Source of the DNA: Spirochaetaceae bacterium
GTDB lineage: Bacteria > Spirochaetota > Spirochaetia > Treponematales > Breznakiellaceae
Length of the DNA: 5,150 nucleotides
Direction: 5' to 3'
NCBI GenBank assembly: GCA_031255655.1
Contig: JAIRSB010000240.1
Coordinates: forward strand, 1 to 5,150
Below the pieces are notes generated by a model. The model was not told the DNA's origin, did not search any database, and was given only the letters and a program-made list of their open reading frames with translations. Positions within the stretch are counted from its first letter, which is position 1. Each line of letters begins with the position of its first letter. Both the position numbers and the translations under genes were made by a program. Below are positions 1 to 5,150 of the stretch, one piece after another.

Positions 1-2
1 TG

Positions 3-359
3 TTGCCACCTCCAAACCCCAGTGAAAAGCAGATTGCGGACGGTTCCTATGTGTGCAGCAGGGCAGAAATATTAAGGCTACCATCTCTTTACGACCTGAT
101 TTTGGGTGGTGAACGAATCACCTACGATAATACTCAGTATGTAAAGCCCGGTAAATCAGGGACTAAATCAGTCGCTATCCGTATTAACAGTGGAAAGGTG
201 ACCGAGATTATGGCTGTCCAGCAAGGGCAGGGTGAAACGGCGAGGACCTACGCAACGGCAACCGTATACTATTCGGTTGAAACGCCGGTGTGGATTCCAT
301 CGGGCGCTGATTTTGACAAAGTATCCGATTTCAATGAAGCAAAATCTATGATTCATTAG
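3..359 (+). CDS. Unrecognised protein, C-terminal part (5' end outside window)
   Basis: I do not recognise this protein. The reading frame is open to the left edge, the only possible start near the edge is a TTG at base 3 with no room for a ribosome binding site, and the first residues (PPPNPSEK) read like the middle of a protein. It is therefore best treated as the last ~118 residues of a longer gene. The visible part is rich in predicted beta strands (for example SVAIRINSGKVTEIM and TYATATVYYSV) and polar residues, with no membrane segment, no cysteine pair beyond a single Cys and no catalytic motif I can name. It ends with TAG 43 bases before a GC-rich inverted repeat that may terminate it. 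Composition is balanced, unlike the AT-rich gene further right, so it is probably host sequence. A secreted or periplasmic protein is possible but is only a guess. Confidence 0.5.
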   Translation: MPPPNPSEKQIADGSYVCSRAEILRLPSLYDLILGGERITYDNTQYVKPGKSGTKSVAIRINSGKVTEIMAVQQGQGETARTYATATVYYSVETPVWIPSGADFDKVSDFNEAKSMIH

Positions 360-401
360 AGGTCTGTTAAGTAACACAGTAGTTCCCGATATTTTTTCCC
401 A

Positions 402-444
402 CCGGGGCGATGGACAGCGCAAGCCGTTCTCCGCCCCGGATTTT
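402..444 (+). terminator. Candidate Rho-independent terminator
   Basis: A perfect 8-bp inverted repeat, CCGGGGCG at 402-409 and CGCCCCGG at 432-439, is separated by a 22-base loop and followed by ATTTT. It lies 43 bases after the stop codon of the gene ending at 359 and before the IS30 remnant. The stem is strong, but the loop is long and the T run is short, so it could instead be a chance palindrome. The rest of 360-482 shows no gene I can support. Confidence 0.35.
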
Positions 445-491
445 GCCCCTTGTTTTATCTTGCCAGTCGAGGCTCAGTCGCAGAATATCAA

Positions 492-518
492 TTTACAGGT
501 CCCGGCAATTTCTAACAC
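492..518 (+). repeat. Putative left inverted repeat of the IS30 remnant
   Basis: Starting with TTTACAGG and ending with AATTTCTAACAC, this segment aligns to the reverse complement of 1385-1412 with one gap and 16 matches. The inner 12 bases match at 10 positions. It sits 27 bases upstream of the ancestral transposase start. Degeneracy is expected in an element whose transposase is also heavily mutated, but the mid-section does not match, so confidence is modest. Confidence 0.4.
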
Positions 519-545
519 AAAAGTATAATGCGTTGGGAGGGAAAA

Positions 546-1391
546 GTGAGTTACCAAAGAATGACCTAAATAGAACGGATGGATATATTCAAATTGCTGT
601 ATGTTGAAAGTCCAAAGCCCTCAGCCATAGAGCAGCCTTGAACCGAAAGCCTTCCAGTATTACCCGCGAAATAGCTAAAGGCATGGGCAACAGGATGTAT
701 AACCCCATCATCGCCGAAGCTAGACACATAGAAGCCAGAAGAAATCAGCGTCCACCCCTAAAATGACCAATGATGCATGGGCTATAATCAACCTCAACTG
801 GAAAAAAGATGGGCGCCTGAAGAAGTTTCGAGGTGGCTTGGAAAAGAATATCCTGAATATGCCATGCCGGGTAAAACCATATACAACGACGTATTTTTTT
901 ACATAAAGAGGAACTGAATAAACCGGCGCTGAAAGACTTGCGGCTTAGGGAGAAGACACGGAAAAATGGGAAAGAGTACAAGTCCGCGATATTGGTGACA
1001 GTGGAACGGAATAGCCGGTTTGTACAGATGGATATGCTTAACAGCATGGGACGCTCAAACGGTACGGAAGACCATTGAGAAGCGGTTCAAGAGGCTGGAA
1101 GGACATTTGAGAAATGTCCATAACCTTTTTCAGAGGAAGGAAAACAATGAGCACAAAGAGCTGTCAGAACATCTTGCGATGGCCGTTTATTTCTGTCATC
1201 CCCATTCATCGTGGGAGAAGGGGGCGTGTGGGAATGCCAATTATCTGATATGGGACATGATGTATCCTGTGAATGATTTCCGTGAATTGAGTCAGAGGGA
1301 GGTGTCAAAAATAGCGCGGTTATTAAATGAGCGGCCAAAGAAAACACTTGGTTTTAGAACGCATTATAAGGTATTCTCTGAATTGTGCTAG
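546..1391 (+). pseudogene. IS30-family transposase, multiply frameshifted and deleted
   Basis: An IS30-type DDE transposase can be rebuilt by joining frames. GTG 546, behind a good ribosome site GGGAGG (535-540), gives VSYQRMT-stop-IERMDIFKLL. A frame change near 635 gives the helix-turn-helix LNRKPSSITREI and YNPIIAEARHIEARRNQR. A one-base shift at 763 gives MTNDAWAII. A shift near 790 gives PQLEKRWAPEEVSRWL and YPEYAMPGKTIYNDVFFY. A shift in the T7 run at 894-900 gives LHKEELNKPALKDLRLREK. A shift near 1035-1045 gives AQTVRKTIEKRFKRLE to the end at FSELC. Three losses affect catalysis. GKEYKS runs straight into VERNSRFVQMD near 985-1001, so the segment expected to hold HWEGD (first Asp) is deleted. 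The segment expected to read TFDQGKEN is broken by shifts near 1110-1130 (second Asp). The final Glu in KGTCENxNYLIRD is Gly (codon 1230-1232, GGG). It cannot be active. The family motifs quoted are from memory of IS30 transposases. Confidence 0.9.
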
Positions 1392-1412
1392 GAATTACTG
1401 AATGCCTCTATA
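1385..1412 (-). repeat. Putative right inverted repeat of the IS30 remnant
   Basis: The reverse complement reads TATAGAGG...AATTCCTAGCAC and pairs with the left end at 492-518. It includes the transposase stop codon TAG (1389-1391). Confidence 0.4.
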
Positions 1413-1545
1413 GGAATATCAACTGAATCGCTATTAAACCTGATATGTCTAGCGCTGATAGATTTGAAAATAATGCTCACAGCGAAACAAAAGACAAAAT
1501 GATATTCTGTATTCATTTTGTATAAAAAAAGGCTTTACTTTCAAA

Positions 1546-1567
1546 AAACATGCTGATAGCATAGTTT
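1546..1567 (+). promoter_or_regulatory. Hairpin directly before the jetD-like start codon
   Basis: AAACATGCT (1546-1554) pairs with AGCAT-A-GTTT (1558-1567) around a GAT loop: a 9-bp stem with one bulged A. It ends two bases before ATG 1570 and covers the position where a ribosome binding site should be; no purine-rich Shine-Dalgarno sequence is visible. It could restrain translation or be an operator for a dimeric repressor. A TATAAA at 1521-1526 could be a -10 element, but I see no convincing -35 box with it. The remainder of 1423-1545 is AT-rich and shows no gene. Confidence 0.3.
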
Positions 1568-1569
1568 GA

Positions 1570-2832
1570 ATGACGTATTTCGGAAAATATATTACTTCTA
1601 TTTTTATAAAATATATTATAAAATCAAAAGCCGCGCCGGATAAATGCATCAGCCTGCCGGTACGAAAAATATATCCTAAATTTGACAGCGCATCGCGTTG
1701 TGAAAAGCATTCGTTTTTAGAAGCCGCTAAAGCTCTCGAAAGTCAAGGAATACTTGAATTGATATGGGAAAAATATGATAAAAAAAATACTTTGAAGTCT
1801 TTAATGTGCGTCAACAAAAACAAATTATTCAAATCAGTTGGAAAAACTTTTCCTAGATTGACGATTAAAAGAATTAAAAACGCAGCGCAAAATTTAAATC
1901 TGCTTAGTGAATCCAGTAATAATGGGAAACTGTTAAGTTTTGTCATTGAAAATTTAACAATGATGGAAATTGAGCATGGAATTAATTTAGAGGCGTTTAT
2001 GGATTTTTACAAACTGACTGAGGAATTATATAATAATTCATATAACAAATATGATTCAGAGCTTTTGACTTCGCGGTATTCACTTCTTGATGGTATAACT
2101 CCGCGCGCGTTATCAATAAAGCTTTACAACGATTCAAAACGAATTGATTTAATTAAAAAGCTTTTTTCCCGTGTTGTGACTCGTGCAAAGAAGAAAGGAA
2201 TTCGTGTTCCAGATTTTTCATTTATTACTCGATCATTTCCTGAAACGTTAATCTCCGGCAGAATATCAATTCATTTTAAGGGTAATAAAAAACCGATGAT
2301 AAATTCAGCAGGGTATATAATAGGTTTGCCGCTTAAAACTATTATTAAAATAACAAAAATTTTAGCTGTAAGCGAAGATGTATCCTCTGAGAGACCGACA
2401 GTGTTGACGGTGGAAAATAAAGAAACGTTTTACGCACTCACAGGCTGTAAAAAATATAGCTGCCTGTTATATACGGGCGGCTATCCGAGCCGCGCCGTGG
2501 TCGCGCTGGCGCGGATACTTTCGAAATGTGGTTTTAAGTTTTTCCACGCGGGCGATGTCGATCCGGACGGCATTTTAATACTGCAAGAACTTGCAAAAAG
2601 TGTAACGGAAGATATAACACCTGTATGTATGGACGCGGATACTTTTAACAAGTATCGCAGACATGGCAGAAAACTGGAACAGTCGGTGTTGCATAATATT
2701 CGTTTGATAAACGATCGTACACGCGCCGCTAACGGAATCACTGAACTGCTCAAGTTGATCGAGAGTACCGGTTTGGGAATTGAGCAAGAAGTCATTGATT
2801 ATGGGCATGCCGCAGCCAGTTCCAAGCGTTAG
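1570..2832 (+). CDS. Orphan JetD-like TOPRIM nuclease (DUF2220, Wadjet component)
   Basis: This 420-residue protein looks like JetD/MksG, the nuclease of Wadjet systems, in which the SMC-type JetABC complex extrudes circular plasmid DNA and JetD cuts it. The N-terminal part (about 5-67, KYITSIFIKYIIKSK ... LESQGILELIWEKY) fits the usual start of these proteins: a short helix, a small beta unit, then a helix ending in 'GxIELxW'. A lysine-rich helical middle follows (about 75-270). The C-terminal TOPRIM core shows the acidic VENKETF (281-287, E282), a GG turn (303-304), FHAGDVDPDG (325-334, with D329, D331, D333) and a late EQE (405-407). All expected metal-binding acids are present, so activity is plausible. 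ATG 1570 is the only sensible start, because an in-frame TGA lies immediately before it. No jetA, jetB or jetC is adjacent. The gene is AT-rich at first (25-28% GC at 1741-1860) but 65% GC at 2461-2520. The last 41 bp overlap the opposite gene. An orphan DUF2220 protein with another role is the alternative. Confidence 0.8.
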   Translation: MTYFGKYITSIFIKYIIKSKAAPDKCISLPVRKIYPKFDSASRCEKHSFLEAAKALESQGILELIWEKYDKKNTLKSLMCVNKNKLFKSVGKTFPRLTIKRIKNAAQNLNLLSESSNNGKLLSFVIENLTMMEIEHGINLEAFMDFYKLTEELYNNSYNKYDSELLTSRYSLLDGITPRALSIKLYNDSKRIDLIKKLFSRVVTRAKKKGIRVPDFSFITRSFPETLISGRISIHFKGNKKPMINSAGYIIGLPLKTIIKITKILAVSEDVSSERPTVLTVENKETFYALTGCKKYSCLLYTGGYPSRAVVALARILSKCGFKFFHAGDVDPDGILILQELAKSVTEDITPVCMDADTFNKYRRHGRKLEQSVLHNIRLINDRTRAANGITELLKLIESTGLGIEQEVIDYGHAAASSKR

Positions 2833-3571
2833 ATGAACAGCGTAGAACGCCTTCAGGACTGAAATAACTTTCCACGCCGCTGCCCAGCTTTATGGTAACA
2901 GTTTCACCTTTCTGCCAGTCTTTACTGTCTGCAAATGGAGATACGCCTATCCATGGTCCGTCTGCCGGTATGGTGAGGCTGCGGCTGGAGAGCTTTTGCG
3001 CGTTTATCCGGCGGCGGTCAAAACCGGAAGCCGCTGTTTTTGCCGCAATCGACTTCCAGTCCGCAAGCCATGGATCTGCCAGCACATCTTCCGGCAGTTC
3101 CGCGTTGGAAAACAATTCACGGAAACGTCTCCAGTTAAAATTATGCGGTAGGCGCTTTTCGTTGCCCAACGCGGCAAGTTCCCCAAAAAAAACGGCATCC
3201 ACGCCCGCGTTCCATGACAGTCTTATATTCGCGCCGTCCGTATCAAACGGGAAAATCGCCCCCGCCGGTTTCATAACCCCATGTCTCACGCCTTTTTCCG
3301 GCCAGTAGGGCCAAGCGCTTACCGGAGAAGCCCAGTTTTGCATGATTTCCGCGGAAACATTCCCTCCACTTGGATAAATCTCCGCGCTGTGAATTCCCCC
3401 GTCTTCCCCGATCCATTCAATATGCCATGAGGCCTCACCCATGACTTCCAGCCATGTTTCCGGCAAAGATGGAAGTTTTAAGCAATAGGTCTGCCGAATC
3501 ACGCTGTCTTCGCCGCAAGACGCGCATAGACAGGAAAGCGCCATAAGCGCCGTTTTAAAAAACGTTTTCAT
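2792..3571 (-). CDS. Putative tryptophan-rich lipoprotein, Treponema-like
   Basis: A 259-residue protein of unknown function. It begins MKTFFKTALMALSCLCASC: a basic start, a hydrophobic core and cysteines at 14, 16 and 19, any of which could be the lipidated residue of a relaxed spirochaetal lipobox; C19 or C14 is most likely. The mature part is rich in Trp and Pro, with segments SWHIEWIGEDG (48-58), PVSAWPYWPEKG (83-94), PAGAIFPFD (102-110), NFNWRRFRELF (144-154), DPWLADW (166-172) and SGFDRRRI (182-189). These read like a conserved envelope protein family that I associate with Treponema, from memory only. It is the last of three minus-strand genes, 80 bases behind the FtsB-like gene. No Shine-Dalgarno sequence precedes ATG 3571. 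Residues 247-259 lie inside the 3' end of the convergent jetD-like gene, so the C-terminus may have been altered by an insertion. Confidence 0.65.
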   Translation of the reverse strand: MKTFFKTALMALSCLCASCGEDSVIRQTYCLKLPSLPETWLEVMGEASWHIEWIGEDGGIHSAEIYPSGGNVSAEIMQNWASPVSAWPYWPEKGVRHGVMKPAGAIFPFDTDGANIRLSWNAGVDAVFFGELAALGNEKRLPHNFNWRRFRELFSNAELPEDVLADPWLADWKSIAAKTAASGFDRRRINAQKLSSRSLTIPADGPWIGVSPFADSKDWQKGETVTIKLGSGVESYFSPEGVLRCSSNAWNWLRHAHNQ

Positions 3572-3581
3572 GCCATATATT

Positions 3582-3606
3582 TAAGGCAAAAATCGGTTTT
3601 GCTTTA
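3582..3606. repeat. Inverted repeat in the gap before the tryptophan-rich lipoprotein
   Basis: TAAGGCAAAA (3582-3591) pairs with TTTTGCTTTA (3597-3606) around ATCGG, with one G-T pair on the plus strand, followed on that strand by TTTT. Read as plus RNA it resembles a terminator, but no plus-strand gene ends here. On the minus strand it lies in the leader of the lipoprotein gene, 10 bases before its start, without a T run behind it, and could affect expression. No clear promoter is visible in the rest of the gap. Confidence 0.25.
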
Positions 3607-3651
3607 TTTTTGTGTAAAATTTATGACGAATGTTATGATTAGATAGAAATT

Positions 3652-4092
3652 TTAAGAATTTTTTACCATGCGCAGCAGGTCAACAACACCAAGACAAAGC
3701 GACATGGAGACCGCTATGGCGATGGATATTATGCGCAAAGTTTTGTCCTCAATATATTCTGGCACGGCGGGAACGGAAAGATCGCCAGCGGACACTCTGT
3801 CACTCTGCTTGCCGTTCAATCCAGCGATTCGTATGAAACGCTCGTCGTTATCGCCGTAGCCCAGTTCGCGCGCGCGCAGATAAATCGTGTCTTTATCGTT
3901 TACCAGCGCGTTCCTTATTCCGGTAAATTCCTCGTTTAAGGCTTGCAAGCGCCGCAGGTTGGCGGACTGTTTTTCTTTTTCCGCGTTTAACTGATTGTAC
4001 GCTAAAAGTCCCATAGCACCCACAAGCAGTGACGAAAGCGCGTAAAACAACAAAGCTATCCACAATACGGTAAGATATTTCAACGCCGGCAT
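3652..4092 (-). CDS. FtsB/DivIC-like septum-formation protein with two membrane segments
   Basis: This small membrane protein fits the septum-formation-initiator family (FtsB/DivIC), which helps build the FtsQ-FtsL-FtsB divisome subcomplex at the inner membrane. Numbered from ATG 4092, a hydrophobic helix (about 5-32, LTVLWIALLFYALSSLLVG) is followed by a charged coiled coil (about 34-66, with QLNAEKEKQSANLRRLQALNEE-type heptads), then the family hallmark ARELGYG (about 75-81) and an ERFIRI strand (about 84-89). Unlike classical FtsB, a second hydrophobic helix is present near the C-terminus (about 119-140, LRIISIAIAVSMSLCLGVV). I prefer ATG 4092 because AGGTGA lies 5 bases before it. A GTG at 4101 would add three residues and overlap the upstream stop by 8 bases, but has no ribosome site. 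The gene follows the cysteine-cluster lipoprotein with a one-base gap, so the two are probably co-transcribed and translationally coupled. Confidence 0.7.
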   Translation of the reverse strand: MPALKYLTVLWIALLFYALSSLLVGAMGLLAYNQLNAEKEKQSANLRRLQALNEEFTGIRNALVNDKDTIYLRARELGYGDNDERFIRIAGLNGKQSDRVSAGDLSVPAVPEYIEDKTLRIISIAIAVSMSLCLGVVDLLRMVKNS

Positions 4093-4093
4093 T

Positions 4094-5150
4094 TTAGTCA
4101 CCTACCGAATTAACGGGTGTTTCTTCAAAAAAAGGAAAACCGGGAATATCTGGTTTTGTAACCACTTTATCAAAGAGGTCTGCGCATGACAGGAAATAGC
4201 TAGGGTCGATGGAGATATTGATCGAGCCACCTACTTCCAGTTCTTCGATGTTATCAATCTGGATATGTATCGGGTAATAATCCTGCCCGTAATATTTATT
4301 CAAAAGTGTGTAGGGGCAAGGATTGCAGATACAGTCTTTCGGCCCTCCTTGGCACGGGCAGGCGTGGACCGCGCCCGGTTCTACCGGTTGTTTGACGTAA
4401 ATCCAAAGTGAAAAAGCGTCACCCGGCACGTACACTTCCGGCCTCATTATTAGAAACCAGTCAAGAGTCGTAACTGTGATTCCGTAAATATTGGCTGTAT
4501 CGTTCAATCTGCTGATGATTTCGGTGAATGGCGGGTATTTTTCTTCCACAAATGATGTAGCCACCCCGCCGGCATAGGTAAAGCCGTATTTTTTTACAGT
4601 CTCGTCTAATGTTATGTTTATTAAGTATATTGGCGGAACATTGGGTATATCTTTCAGCCTTAGCCCTCCGGGTCCGTAGCCGAGTTTGAGTTCGTCTTTC
4701 GACCCCACGCTTAGTTTCTTTCGTTCCGGCGGATCCGGTATTGATTCTCTATGGAACTCAATGTAGCGTGATTTCAACATATTAAGCGCGAGCGGCACTT
4801 TTTGAAGGGTGTCCACATCATCAAAACCGGAATTAATTTTTCGGAATTCCACCACAAAGGTGTTCCCGTCCTCTTTCTCTTTGTAGGACTCCGGCAGTGT
4901 TATCTTGTAGCGCCGGCTTGCGGGGTCTGGTATGGCGACGGTATATCCGAGTTGTCCTTTCCCGCTTTCTTCTTCCACGAGTACGCGAACCGGCGCGAAT
5001 TGACTCGCGACAACCGAATCGACCGTGAGTTCCACTTCAAATGACATTAGAGGGCCGGGATCATCCAGTTCACTTCTGTCCATTTCCACACTCTTTATGG
5101 TTTCCACAACGCAAGATGTAACGAACAGGCTCAACACTGCAAGTGCGACC
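4094..5150 (-). CDS. Putative lipoprotein with a cysteine cluster (5' end outside window)
   Basis: I do not recognise this family. The frame stays open to the right edge, reading VALAVLSLFVTSC at the beginning. That is the hydrophobic core and lipobox (VTSC) of a lipoprotein signal peptide, so the start codon lies just beyond base 5150; the GTG at 5137 is inside the signal peptide and is an unlikely start. Counting from that GTG, the mature protein of about 339 residues is beta-rich with no further membrane segment. It contains FEVELTVDS (33-41) and a basic-acidic linker around 133-150. A cluster of five cysteines at 260-274 (HACPCQGG then CICNPCPY) is followed by one more Cys at 318. The cluster could bind metal or form disulfides in the periplasm or at the surface. 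It is the first visible gene of the minus-strand group and abuts the FtsB-like gene. Confidence 0.65.
   Translation of the reverse strand, partial: VALAVLSLFVTSCVVETIKSVEMDRSELDDPGPLMSFEVELTVDSVVASQFAPVRVLVEEESGKGQLGYTVAIPDPASRRYKITLPESYKEKEDGNTFVVEFRKINSGFDDVDTLQKVPLALNMLKSRYIEFHRESIPDPPERKKLSVGSKDELKLGYGPGGLRLKDIPNVPPIYLINITLDETVKKYGFTYAGGVATSFVEEKYPPFTEIISRLNDTANIYGITVTTLDWFLIMRPEVYVPGDAFSLWIYVKQPVEPGAVHACPCQGGPKDCICNPCPYTLLNKYYGQDYYPIHIQIDNIEELEVGGSINISIDPSYFLSCADLFDKVVTKPDIPGFPFFEETPVNSVGD

Larger units (their letters stand above)
492..1413 (+). mobile_element. Decayed IS30-family insertion sequence
   Basis: The stretch carries a broken IS30-type transposase (546-1391) between two imperfect inverted ends: about 492-518 on the left and 1385-1412 on the right, matching at 16 of 27 positions, with AATTTCTAACAC against AATTCCTAGCAC at the inner edges. 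The right end overlaps the transposase stop codon. The 9-mer GAATATCAA lies directly outside both ends, at 483-491 and 1414-1422. IS30 elements normally make target duplications of only 2-4 bp, so this repeat may be chance or may belong to the ends. The length, about 0.92 kb, is short for the family because of an internal deletion. The outer boundaries are uncertain by roughly 10 bases. Confidence 0.75.

Noticed and set aside
410..607. Plus-strand open frame before the IS30 transposase
   Set aside because: It crosses the candidate terminator, the IS left end and the transposase start in another frame, and its Ser/Arg-rich product resembles nothing.
360..1569. Possible remains of jetA, jetB or jetC upstream of the jetD-like gene
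   Set aside because: All readable segments between 546 and 1391 match IS30 transposase, and 360-545 and 1392-1569 contain no frame with SMC, kleisin or MukE-like character.
2481..2808. Two minus-strand frames opposite the TOPRIM region
   Set aside because: They are antisense to the conserved GDVDPDG and EQE region of the jetD-like gene and lack any family motif.
2892..3308. Plus-strand frame of 138 codons opposite the tryptophan-rich lipoprotein
   Set aside because: The minus-strand frame has a signal peptide and conserved-looking segments; the plus frame is Ser/Ala/Pro-rich as expected for an antisense shadow.
3582..3610. Bidirectional terminator between the FtsB-like gene and the tryptophan-rich lipoprotein
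   Set aside because: The T run lies on the plus strand, where no gene ends nearby, and the minus strand lacks one, so only an inverted repeat is recorded.
1..5150. CRISPR array, tRNA or rRNA
   Set aside because: No regularly spaced repeats, no tRNA cloverleaf with a T-loop GTTCRA-like core, and no rRNA segments were seen.

Overview
The window looks like an accessory insertion beside ordinary host genes of a Gram-negative, double-membraned bacterium. The best guess is a Treponema-like spirochaete. That guess rests on two lipoprotein-type leaders with relaxed lipoboxes, on the style of a tryptophan-rich lipoprotein, and on an FtsB-like protein sitting between the lipoproteins. It is an inference; no rRNA or other taxonomic marker is present.

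Left part (1-1569, plus strand): the 3' end of an unrecognised gene (to 359) is followed by a candidate terminator (402-444) and then by a decayed IS30-family insertion sequence (about 492-1413). The transposase (546-1391) can be read across the whole element only by changing frame at least five times. It has lost all three catalytic acidic positions, so the element is dead.

Centre (1570-2832, plus strand): an apparently intact 420-codon gene encodes a DUF2220/JetD-like protein, the TOPRIM nuclease component of Wadjet (JetABCD/MksBEFG) anti-plasmid systems. No jetA, jetB or jetC gene is in the window: the upstream neighbour is the dead IS, and the downstream neighbour is a convergent host gene. 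It is therefore an orphan as far as can be seen. Its first two thirds are very AT-rich (25-28% GC in 60-base blocks counted by hand) compared with the flanks, which suggests horizontal acquisition. The start codon has no Shine-Dalgarno sequence and lies directly behind a hairpin.

Right part (2792-5150, minus strand): three co-oriented genes of more balanced composition. Read from right to left they are a lipoprotein with a cysteine cluster (5' end beyond the window), an FtsB/DivIC-like septum-formation protein with an unusual second membrane segment, and a second, tryptophan-rich lipoprotein. The first two are packed tightly enough to be one operon. The third follows after 80 bases, and its 3' end overlaps the 3' end of the jetD-like gene by 41 bp, which probably marks the edge of the insertion. 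A reasonable overall reading is a host cell-envelope locus beside a small acquired patch that once carried an IS30 element and a plasmid-defence nuclease.
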